Below are positions 25,496 to 37,100 of a stretch of 64,000 bases of DNA, piece by piece. A model generated the notes under the pieces. That model saw only the letters and a list, made by a program, of their open reading frames with translations. It did no database searches and had not been told where the DNA came from. Each line of letters begins with the position of its first letter. Position 1 is the stretch's first letter. This DNA is from Corticium candelabrum (taxonomy: Eukaryota > Porifera > Homoscleromorpha > Homosclerophorida > Plakinidae), in assembly GCF_963422355.1 (NCBI RefSeq), contig NC_085100.1, forward strand, positions 3,596,568 to 3,660,567, in the 5' to 3' direction. A program made the position numbers and the translations under genes.

Positions 25496-28224
25496 TCATA
25501 TTATGCCTTGGTTTGCAAGTAACTCTATGGCTGCTTCAACATCACCTCCCGTTTCATCGAGTGCATGAATACAAGCAGCTTGATCCCAAACACCAAATTC
25601 TTGAATCTGTTCAAGTTGCTACATGCGACACACAACCACTGTTAGCAAAACGACACAATAAAGTGCCAATCTAAAGCAACCAATTAACAAAGACTCCCAT
25701 CATCAAAATATCCCAAACACTCAATTACGACAATTCGAAACTATACCTACCTGTGCCCATCGAGTATGAGACGTGCCTGATGAACTCGTTGCTCCTGCTA
25801 GAGCCTGGCTCAGTGCAGCACTTGAAATAATCGTTCCGGTCACATTTGTAGCCTGATGGTCGGCTTGTGAAGAACTAGACTGTTGCCTCGACAGCACAGG
25901 CTGCATCAAACTATCGGGGCTGTCAGATGGTAAATCGAAAGGTAAAGCACCTCCAAGATGTGACGTCCCACTACTTGTTGAATCAACAGAAAGCAGATTT
26001 GACTGTCCGCCTTGAGCTCTGGCCAAAGCAGCTGCCAGATGAGCAGAGCTTATACTCGATCCGGGAGAAGCTATAGCCATCGCACTATTGCTGTTTGTGT
26101 AATCAGGTGGTTGCTACAACAAAGTGACTCAATAACAAACTACTCATATAAACTACCTATACAAGTGTAAGTCTATTTACGCATATAAATTTACATACAA
26201 GTTGTTTCAGACAACATAAAACTAAGCTCGTATTGTGGGTATTAATGCCAGAAGAAACCAAATGAAATAACTTCTTCACGCACCCTCTTTTTCAGATAAA
26301 TCATCTTCACCTAAACAATAATTGTGTGCTTGCTTTGATTTATGTACTAATTGATAATTATTAGCTAAAGACAATCAATTAATTAGTGATAATCTTGATG
26401 GACTTAAGCTTGAAGTGTTTAATGAGATATTGATTGAACTTGACTAACCAATCTGAAAGTTTTCTCAATCATGATGGCGCATAACCAATCTTTAACCAGT
26501 ATTTAATCTTCACAAAGAGCATTCAGACAATGTGGACGACATGAGGAGGACAAAACGTGTTTTTGATATTTACTTGTCTTATAGTCTAGCAAGCAGATCA
26601 ATAACATGGCTCCTTGTACAGCCAGTATTTTTGGTGCCACTTGCATACTTGTCGTCGTTGTTAGACTCACAGTTTCTCAACCCTCAGTGTACAAAAACGA
26701 CCAAACATGCCCTTCAAAACTGGTGACTCCATGTGCCCTCGACGATGCACTGCTTATAAACAATCCTTCGACTAGAAGGTGTACATCATAAATGTTATTG
26801 TTTGACTGCTCGTTTTTGTGACAGTTCAACACATACAATATCTATCCACCAGATACATATGATACATACATATGTGTATGCCTAATCAGACCACAAAACT
26901 AAAACTTCAATACAAGACATGGAATGCACATGCCTAGACAAATTAGACTATGGTGAAAGACCTCTATCCAAAATCGTTAAGACGAAAGGAAGACTGAAAA
27001 AGACAAATGTTACTTTCAGCAAGTTAACAAAAATATAATGCTATTTGTACTGAGTGTTTCAGTAGATGAGGTAAGAAAGGAGTCAGTCATATACGGTCCG
27101 TATTACCTCACTTTCAACGGCAGGCCATTATAGGCAAGCTTTAGCAGAGATGCCAATCAGGTAACCTTGCAACTATAACGACATGCCGTTATACGGTGAG
27201 GATGCAGTTATTGGTCAAGGTTAGTGAATATCAATCTCTCATAGCATGCACAACTTTAGACATAGCGTCAGGAAAACAGCCACGTGCAGATGTGAAGGAA
27301 GTAACAGAAAGGAGGACAGTCAGACAGAACAAACAGCAATTAATTAATTGTCAGGGGTCGGAAATGCTACACCGTGGAAAAGAAACTGTCACTGATAGCA
27401 AAGTGTGATCAGAATGGCGGTAACGTCGCCAAAACTGACAGGGATTACACCATCTCACGCGGATGTCTACAACAATGGTGTATTGTGCTAGGGTATGTCT
27501 AATTCCCTCAGTTTTAGTGCCATGCTGGTATACCTCGGGGTATAACAGCATGCCCTTGAAAGTGAGGTAATACGGTAATCGTTACAATTCTGGTAATTTC
27601 CACAACAATGGTACACACAATATACCCATTAGACTCAAGCTTATTAGCCTCTGTAGTCACCATTAACATTAACAGCTTACCTCATTAACAGCCAGTCAGT
27701 CTGTCCATCTGTCTCTATGTCTGCCTGCCTGCCTGTTGCCTGACTTCTTATCCTTTACAATGTTCGCCTTCTTCATAACGAAACCTGCAGTCACTCCCAC
27801 CAATAATAGATAAAATCTATATGCTCTGACTTTAACTCTGACATCTTCTACCCTGCATGCCAGTGGTATTTTGCTTTTGAGCAACTCTACAGACTATCAT
27901 GACGAACTAGACAATAGCACAGCCTGTCTGTGTGCCTGCCTGCATGTCTGCTTCTGCTAAATTATGAGTTTATTCTCCAAATTGTAATTAAACATTTACC
28001 ACCATGTCTTGAGTATCTATAGCCACATCAGTATCATCTCCCTCCTCAGTAATGTTTGCATCAAACGAAATTGGAACACTTGGCTCCCCATCATTTACCG
28101 GTATATTCCACATAGACAAGTGACGTCGTAGAGCTTCAACCAGTGACGAATGACCATCCAGCATACTGCAAAGACAATGTAACATGTACATTAAACAGAA
28201 ACTACCAAATTGTGTCAATTATCT

Positions 28225-28269
<45 letters not shown>

Positions 28270-30887
28270 GCACACACACACCAGCAAATTACAGTTATAC
28301 ACAATGACGCGCTGATCACCACAAGCAATCCTCACATAGTCACAAATTCGACAATCAATACTTAAAGCCGGTTTGAAACCACAGTTTCTAAGGTCCTTGA
28401 CTGTTATCCTGCCTGTCAAACATAACTCTTAGAGTCTATAATATCAAGTGTTTCACAAACATCGTAATTCACTTCAATAAATGTTTGCTGGAAATTTTTC
28501 ATACTTTCATAATTTCTCATACCTTGATGAGACAGATGTTAAAAAACACGAACAATAAATCAATTTAGACATGAGCACAACTACTGTCACACACACTGAT
28601 GTTACAACACAATGTCCCTATCTAACACAGACATCACAAATAACCAAAAATCCCATTTGTTACATAATTGTAAATTTTGCCAAACCTTCTAAACAATTCT
28701 GAAAGTTAGCCATAGTTAATGACATAATGAGAATAAATAAATGAACACAGCATAAAGCACAACAAGACTACAAACACACACTAGAACACGTCCATAAACT
28801 CTTTCACGTGTAACACACCTTCTAACAAAGTCGGGATCTCTCAGTCTGTCAACCATGTTGGGATCGATAGCAATAGCTGCAAGAACGTACACAAACGTAC
28901 AAATCACTTGAACATGAATAAGCTTATCAATTATCAAATATGCTCGTACCTCGACTGTCTGAGTCTGACAAGACGACTTCTCCACGTAATAAAACTTCCT
29001 GCAACAGTTGAGGATTGTGAACCACTTCTGCCACCTACAGAGAAATTCGCATTATCTTGTCTAGTTGCTCCTACAAAATTGCTTACTGATGCACCATCTT
29101 AAAACGCAGAAATATATGCAAGGCCACTAGCTTCTGTCGTCTCATAAATTTTAGCCAACACAAATCTTCTATATCAATTAATTAAGTAAACTTTCTCGTC
29201 AATTACAAACATGATTCATTGGGCAAGCTAGTTGATAATCCAAATACCATGTATCTATCATCTGTGTTGATCTTACTTCTAATCTTTAATTAGCAAATCG
29301 CATACCTAATGTAAACAAAAATTGCACAAGTCAATAAACTGTGTGAATTGCTTCTGTTTCCTTACCATTTCTAACTCTACAACTTCTTAGCAACTTCTAC
29401 CTCCGAAAGATGAGAAATAATGAAAATGGGAGGAGCTGGCTATGAGAGACTACCGTATTTCAATTAAACGTCGCCCTTGAATAAATGCCACATTTCTTCT
29501 ATTGCTTCAAGTTTGAAGAAAACAAATCATACGACTTCTTTGAAGGCATATGTCAGCAAACGTTTCTTTCGACTACTCGGATACTGTCTCACCAAATGAA
29601 ATCTCAAAGTGTGAAACGTGTACCAGTATTGTAGGTGTTGTTCTCTTGAACTTGTGTCGAACCTAGAGCGTGTACATGTACACACTCCTAAAGCACAGAC
29701 AGAGAGTGTTAAAAATAAATGCTGCCCTCGAACAAACCCTAGCTAAAAATAAATGCCCTGCTATTTAAATAATTGAAGGAATACGGTACTCATGCATGTA
29801 CAAAGTTATGCACACTTCTTTGTCCAGACATGCCGTGACAGTATGCCTCACCGACCACATTTTCAACCTAATTTTCACACATCTGTGCAGAAATATATCA
29901 ACTGCTTGATGATAATGCTCCATAGACATGTAAGTAATAGGCAACACACACACTGACTATGTTAATTCGCTACACTAAAGTTGACGTTCACAAATCAATA
30001 AATAAAACTACTGAAACACAGGCATAAAAATGTACTTGCTACTTCTGTCTTACCAATTCTTCAATGACTTGCTGTCTGTTTTCATACTGAGCATCAGAGA
30101 TTCCTTCCAAAGACTCCATTTCAACAGCTTCGTCACTTCTTTCTTGTCTGGTTGTCTTTCTTAGAACGTGAATAGTACATCCTTCTTTGACATTATAGTC
30201 TTCCAGGGTCTTGTCATCTTTCAGTATTCGTCCGCCAAACACTATAACTAGAACACGACAAGACAACGATGCTCAATAAAGTAAAGGACTACATGCATCT
30301 TTAAACAGTAGGAACATTCAGCAGCCATAGCCTCCACACTGTTTTAGGCCTTCCTTTGCTTTCCCGGGTCTTTCCACGTGAGGATAGCAACGGGGTTGTT
30401 CACGTGACCTTGTAGACAAAGTCACGTGATACAAACCATAGCCACCAAAAGCATATGAAGGCCTACTTTAAAAAGTTAATTAAATTAGTGTAATAACACG
30501 TCATAGGGCATATCCATTTTACTAGAAACAATTTCAAGTGCTTCAACATCGATAAACTCGTAATGTTCCGGACTAGTCTAGCGGGTTCATACATACCCGA
30601 ATTACATATCTAAACTGTTCTATCTGTCATGACCTCCAATCGCAGCTCAATCATGTGAAGAATTCACTCAAGCTCCTACTAGTCTCGGTGGAGTCAGCTA
30701 TCTAAACTTTTTGAGGTTTGACTGGTCAGTCGTTCTCGTCAGTCTACCAACCTTGTTCGTTGACCGGAATGTCGAGTTCTTCTTCTGCTGCTGCCTTTAT
30801 CGCAGCCACAGAGACATCACCGTCTTCATTCCACTGGACGAGATGTTTTTTAGGACAATTCAACTCTTTCACATACAGCGTTTTCAT
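25496..30887 (-). CDS. UBL7: Ubiquitin-like protein 7 (UBL plus UBA domains)
   Basis: Minus-strand exons: 30752-30887 (ATG 30887), 30054-30247, 28950-29034, 28819-28876, 28000-28165, 25751-26113, 25496-25618 (stop 25498-25496). Phases fit throughout and give 374 residues, close to the roughly 380 of vertebrate UBL7. The N-terminal ubiquitin-like fold spans exons 1-2 (VIVFGGRILKDDKTL, IHVLRK). A middle region carries IAIDPNMVDRLRDPDFV and GHSSLVEAL; a Ser/Thr/Gln-rich low-complexity stretch fills exon 6; and a C-terminal UBA (FGVWDQAACIHALDETGGD) occupies residues 335-374. UBA/UBL proteins shuttle ubiquitinated cargo; substrates are unknown here. The start lies 232 bp downstream of the NGLY1 stop on the same strand. 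The 1.9-kb intron before exon 6 carries a MITE. Confidence 0.9.
27098..27580. mobile_element. MITE-like inverted-repeat element in a UBL7 intron
   Basis: The left end contains CGTATTACCTCACTTTCAA (27107-27125) and the right end the reverse complement TTGAAAGTGAGGTAATACG (27556-27574), followed inward by GGC...ATTATA / TATAAC...GCC. No coding capacity. It shares a terminal TACCGTATT-like word with the elements at 29451 and 43219. Confidence 0.6.
28227..28280. repeat. CA dinucleotide microsatellite
   Basis: CA repeats interrupted by one CGCG step, inside a UBL7 intron. Confidence 0.9.
29451..29788. mobile_element. MITE-like element with TACCGTATT termini
   Basis: It begins TACCGTATTTCAATTAAA and ends TTAAATAATTGAAGGAATACGGTA in reverse-complement relation. 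Inner sequences rich in AATAAATGCC are also inverted. Length 338 bp, no coding capacity. It lies in UBL7 intron 2 (between exons at 29034 and 30054). Confidence 0.55.
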
Positions 30888-31119
30888 TCTAGCTGCTTAG
30901 TGCGCGTTAGCGTAATCCGGGTGCCTGACGTCGCCTCGCTTGCAAGACCGTACAGATTAGAGCGCTAATTGGTTACAACAATTATATTAAATGTAAATTT
31001 ATAAGTCAAAAACGTTTTGTGTCTGACTCCACTTAATAAATTAAATTAACGAACAAAGTTTGTTCTGTTAACTAGAGTTCGTCGTTATAGCAACCAATAC
31101 TAGTTATTGCTGTCAAAGT
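30888..31119. promoter_or_regulatory. Intergenic interval NGLY1 stop to UBL7 start
   Basis: This 232-bp interval between same-strand genes must hold the NGLY1 3' end and the UBL7 promoter. No canonical minus-strand AATAAA was identified with confidence. Confidence 0.4.
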
Positions 31120-34100
31120 TCACTCTTTTTGTTTCAAAGAAACAATAATTTCTAATGAACACACGAGTGGTTCATTGCTGCTCGATCGAAACAGCTGGGC
31201 ATGCTGCCAAGCGGTGTCTCCTTCTCCTCCAGACAGCGATGCGGTGATTAGGCACGACTCCGCTCCATTTAATTCACTGATGTCAATAGCATTAGGTCCT
31301 ACAACACATAAAAACAGACAATGACAACAGCAATGCCATCGCTTGTAAACATTTGCTGTCAGCATTTCACATGATAAAAATTCTGACCTACGTACCGGGG
31401 AGGGGGAAGATTGAGACAACTCCTTTTGAATTACAAGATACGAAACTACATTGCAGTACTCAAGATCAATGATCAGCTGAGTGCATCGTTCAGTACTACT
31501 GCCCTCAGTTCTTTGTCTTTTGCTTCTTGCAATGATTATATATATACGGTTGTAGGTACCAAGTCCAGTATAGACACTTGTACACAAAGAAAATTAATGC
31601 CCTCTTTGCCAGAGAATCAGAAGTACTGCAATTAATCCCTCAATAGTAATTTCCTTTGACTTAGTCTACAAATGGTATGTACAAGCAACTCATTCTTGCT
31701 GATGGAATATGTGTGCAAACAAAGTTCCAGATACAGTGTTATATAATGCTGTACCACAATTTGAAAAAATTATGTAATCTGAGCACGTCATTTGTTCAGA
31801 CGTCAAACACCTGCATACCATAGATATGGCAGTGCTCTGAATGTCTGGTACAGTACAACCTCAATTGTCCAACTTTTAATTTTTTGGGTGAAAGATAAAT
31901 TGTCCAGATAAGAGAATGTCCGGAAAATCGAAATGATGATGTGCTGACTTGCTTGAGGCTCAGTCAGACATCGACAGTCAAGTAACGTATTAGGTCAACA
32001 CAATTACACAATAGATGTAAACATGCCGTCTAAATCTGGACTTCTTTCAATTGTGCAATTGTCAGCAATGCCCTTTTCCTCTTAGAAATACCATAAACCA
32101 AGAAATTTTCAGTGGTGTAAAATTTTGGCACCTTATGAAAATTCCGTTTCGGTAGATCTAGTTTCGGTGGAACTTCTCGGAAGCTCGATACTCCTGGCTG
32201 GATGCAATATACACTAGATCTACATTCATGCAGTTGTGTAACACAATAGTAGGTGAGCACTATGTAGTTAGATAATAATTGCAATAATTTACCATGTCCA
32301 TGGACATTGCTGTTAGCTCCTAGAGCTTTGACAACTTTCACAAAATTTAGGTAAAGATTTAATTTAGGTAGACTGTATATGTCATACCAAAATTACCCAA
32401 ATAAATCACCACCAAAAATTTCTTGGTTTACAGTACGTTAATAGGTTATGGTTTCGGTGACAGAAATGATGTTATATGGGACACTTGTAAAAGCCACATG
32501 CTTTTCGGGTAATTTGTCTGGATTATCAAAAAGTCTGAATAATCAGTGCCTGGATAGTCGAGGTTGTACTGTACTGCATGTAGCGACATGAAAGTTTGGG
32601 TGACCGCCTGCTGAGCTAACACACCCAAGTCAACTTGGCAAGACTTCAAGTTAGCAACTGTTTCCTCCCCTCAGCCAGCAAACTATAAGAAACACAAAAA
32701 TACGAGATCCTGAGCAAGAGGACTTCCATTCCACAACGACCCAACTTACACAGTTCACACCTACATAATGCATTCTAATTAAATATTTCAAAGTTTTCCC
32801 ATTATTATTCTATTTAAAAACCATTCAAACACCAAGTATGCATATCTGCAGCGTACCTCCAAGTGGAACAGACAACGACTTTGCATCGTCTGTAGCGACT
32901 GTCCACTCGACTTTACCACTACTAAAACACTTATGCTCGGCCTTGATGAGAACACACTCTGCGACCACACCAGTCCCACTCAAGTCGATCTTCCAACTAA
33001 CACAGCCTTGCAAGCTCCCTTCTTCTCTACTCAAGTACACCTACAAATGACAACAATTCATCACCTACTAAATAACCTGCTCACAGAATACTGCATGCAT
33101 GCTCCAACAGCTGCACCTTGTTCCAATCGAGTTCCTCCTTCCGAAATACACGTGAAGATGTGAAAACACCATTCTTCCATCCTTCAAGTGTAGGGGTAGA
33201 ATCTGTGTGTAAATCGCTAACCATACTCCTGTAATAAGCGTCACGAACGGCATCATAGCATATACAGAGCATCCCTAAGGACACTTCCTCGACAGACGGC
33301 TTGAAAACATAACCCACCTTGGAAGTAACAACACAATATCTCAGTACACACTACACAGCAAAGTAATAGAAGATATTCAAAGAAATATTCACCATTCGCA
33401 TATGTCTAGAAATGATTTTGCTAAGCATATTTCCAAGACAATTCACTAGCAAGAAGTATTGATGTATATAATCTCAGTCTCTCTACCTGCAATCTCCAGC
33501 AAGAATGATGATATACATTAAAACCTCCAATATAAAATAAATAGCACTGACAGTTCAAACACATGCAAAGTGCATTAGTTGTTAAAGGCCTGTCCACACT
33601 AGACCAGAATGGATCGCGATTCGATCGCAATCCGATCGGGATAGCGATCGTCCACACTGCACTTTGAAAACGATACCTCCGCCTCATTTCGCTATCACGT
33701 GACTGATGACCGATGTGTATGTGTGGTTTCTTTGCTGTAGAAAGCGTTGATACAGCGACGTAAGGTGAGCGAGAACAAAGACGAGTGAGGAGTGTTAGAT
33801 GTTCCAACTACACGCGTAGCGTACGTGAAGGTAACGCCCACTATTTCTAATTGGATTCAACCGATCGCGATCAGATCGCGATCGAATCCACCTCGCGATG
33901 TGGATCGGACGGATCGCGATCGAGTTGCAAGTGGACAGCGTTGCGGTTGGATCGCGATCGGATCGCGATCCAGTTGCCAGTGTGGACAGGCCTTAAGTAT
34001 GAAGTATTAAAAATTGTAAATACACACCCAAAGACTAATTAATATACAGTACAAACACTAGTCTACTTGAAAGTGGAAATAACTACCTGTCAAACCAGAT

Positions 34101-37100
34101 GCTTCCCAGCAGTTATTGTTAATCAAAAATAAAGTTGTTGTATATACTAATAATAAGAACAACACAATAATACCAAGTAACCAAAGCTGTGTTTCATCTT
34201 TCTTGTACTATTGCGAGGCGTCTGAAGAAACAATCAACTTGGAGTGAGGTATCACAAATTTCGATGCCATTTTCCTTCCAAGCCAACTACATGAAAAGTC
34301 TAGCTAAATCGTTCAAAGTGGCTGTTGTTTCCATGTGACGATAAATGCCTAACACCGCTGAAACTGGCTGTCATCGTCAAATGGTAAAAGATGTATGATG
34401 TCACACCCTGAAAAGTTCCCGTATAATTTTAGTTCGTCAGGAAAACAATTGCTTTTGCGTTGGTCGTTGTAGATCGGTGAGTCTTAATCGTTCATTTCCA
34501 GCAAAACCCTTTGATTTGCAAACATGAATTAGTTAGACAGTTCTGGTGTTTGTGCAAAAAGCCCTCTCATCGACGTTGGTGGTTTGTGCAATTGGCTGTC
34601 CGTCCCCATTGTCGCACGGTTGCCACATACAACCAAACACAAATACTGCTGCATAATTGGACCATTTTGACAAAACTGGAAGCATGTCATACTCCTAAAT
34701 GTGACCCCACACACACACAGACACACACACACATACACACACATGCCAAAGTGCTTCAACCTCTAAGTTTGTTATACTCGCTCAGTCATGTGACCTTACA
34801 AGTTTCATTTCTTATGCTCATAGCTGAAACAATAGTAATAAATAAGTTTAATTGTATAGCTGGTCATCTGTAGTCAAGTAGGTCATACGGTCATACGTCA
34901 CGTGACCTGCCTGCATTACTGTACCCTAGTCACACCTCGGATAATAATAATAACAATGATGATAATACTAATAATAATGCGATCTCACTGTTGCTGGAGG
35001 TTAGTAAGGGTTCATCGGGCATTCGTATGTTACATGAACTCCGACGTCTTCGGCATCGGTTGGGCATTTCCTGTTCGGAGAGTTGTGAGGCCTCCATCAA
35101 TCGATTGAAAATGGACCTTAAGTCCAAGGTCGAGCGGACCAGGAGGCTGGAGAAGAATCGTAAGAGACTTCGCCAGAATGGTTTGTATCAACGAGATGCT
35201 GGACGGTTTTACAGAAAGCTGGATAAGCAGACTATCCAGGTCACTTCCCCGCCATCCGAGTCTGAGATTGAACAGTATTGGGGTGGTATCCTAGAAACTG
35301 AGGTACATCATAATGAGTCTGCCTTCTGGCTGAGACGTCAAACCAATGGCGAGACGCACCGGAAAGATGAGCAGCAGTGGTTACCTATCTCAGACAATGA
35401 GGTCACATCGTGTCTCAAAATGTTGGGGAACTGGAAGTCTCCTGGTCCAGACATGGTTTATGGTTTCTGGGTCAAGTGTATCACGTGTCTTCACACTGAT
35501 CTGACTTGTAACTGCAACCTGCTGGTTCAGAATCCAGACTCTGTACCCGACTGGTTGTCTCAAGGAATAACTACTCTGATTCCTAAGAATGACAAGACTG
35601 ACCAGGCCAAAAATTACTGGCCTATCACGTGTCTGTCTGTCTTCTATACAACCCTCACCTCAGTCATCAGGCAGAGGATTACAGGGCATTTGGATCAGAG
35701 AAACCTCATGGCTCCGGAGCAGAAGGGTTGTCGACAGGAATCTTTTGGTGCAAAGGATCAGCTGTTGATCAACAAGCTGCTTACCGAAGACTGTAGGACC
35801 AGGCACAAGAGCTTGAGCATGGCTTGGGTGGACTACCAGAAAGCCTATGACAGCGTGCCACACAGTTGGTTGCTCCAATGCCTTCAGCTGCATAAGATCA
35901 GTCCAGTCTTGTGCAGGTTCCTGTCACGTGTGATGAAAGAGTTGGAGGACATCGATGGTGCTTTCTTGCAGGAATAGTACGATCAAAACAAGGCTTATGC
36001 AGATCAGGAGGGGTATTTTCCAAGGTGACTCACTTTCTCCACTTCTCTTCTACATGGCTCTCAATCCTCTGAGCAAGGAGCTGAACAGAACCGGTTACGG
36101 CTACCGGATGACCACTGGGCATGGTCAGACTGCCAAACGTCAGCTTATCAGTCGTCTACTTTACATGGATGATCTGACGCTGTATGGCAGAAACTCTGAT
36201 CAGTTGGACGGGTTGTTGCACACGGTTCGTACCTTCTCTGATGACATCCACATGAAGTTTGGTCTGGACAAATGTGCTGTTGCACACTTTGTCAACGGCA
36301 GACTTTCTGGACACAACTCTGGAGTGACGGTAGGAAAAATGGACACCATCAACTGTCTGGAACCGGGTCAAGTCTACAAGTACTTGGGTGTAGATGAGAG
36401 TAACGGTATTCAGCACAGCATGATGCGGGAGAAACTCCGTCGTGAGTACTTCCACAGAGTGAAGGTGGTTCTCCGGACTGAGTTGTATGGTCGGAACAAG
36501 ATTCTAGCCATCAATGGGTTTGCACTACCGGTTCTCACTTACAGTTTTGGCATCATTCATTGGGGGTGCACGGACCTGCAGCAGCTCGATCGACGAACCA
36601 GAAAGCTCCTCTCTATGCACGGTGTCCACCATCCTGCTGCAGACGTTGACCGACTGTACGCTCCTTGCAGTGATGGGGGTAGAGGGTTACAACAGATTGA
36701 GTCGACATATCAATCTTGTATTGTGAGGATGAACTGTTACCTTGCTGACAGTTCTGATCCTTTCATGCAGATGATACGGGAGTGTGACTCTGGAAAATCT
36801 TCACACTCGATCAAGCGCATGGCTTGTCGGTTTACTGCACAGCTGTGGAGGAGTCTTGCTTCGGACAACAAGTCACAGAACTTACACAGGAATGCATCCA
36901 TCTCAATTGAAGGTGGCTTCGAGCAAGTGCTTGAAACAGATGCGAGACATTACCGTACGTGTTGCAGTTCTCTTCGTGTGCGGTCCTGTAGTGGGAAGCC
37001 TATGCACAGGCAGTATCGTCGTCTCACTGAGCAACCGCCTGCGGACATGAAAGAGACCTACGGATGGCTAAAGGCAGCGAATCTTTGTACTGCAACTGAG

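Noticed and set aside
31299-31587. N-terminal part of the 155-residue minus-strand frame at the NGLY1 3' end
   Set aside because: It lies upstream of a clear acceptor (TGTTGTAG); only 31120-31298 is exon.
33421-34042. Open frames on both strands around 33421-34042
   Set aside because: They are produced by the GATCGCGATC repeats of a MITE.
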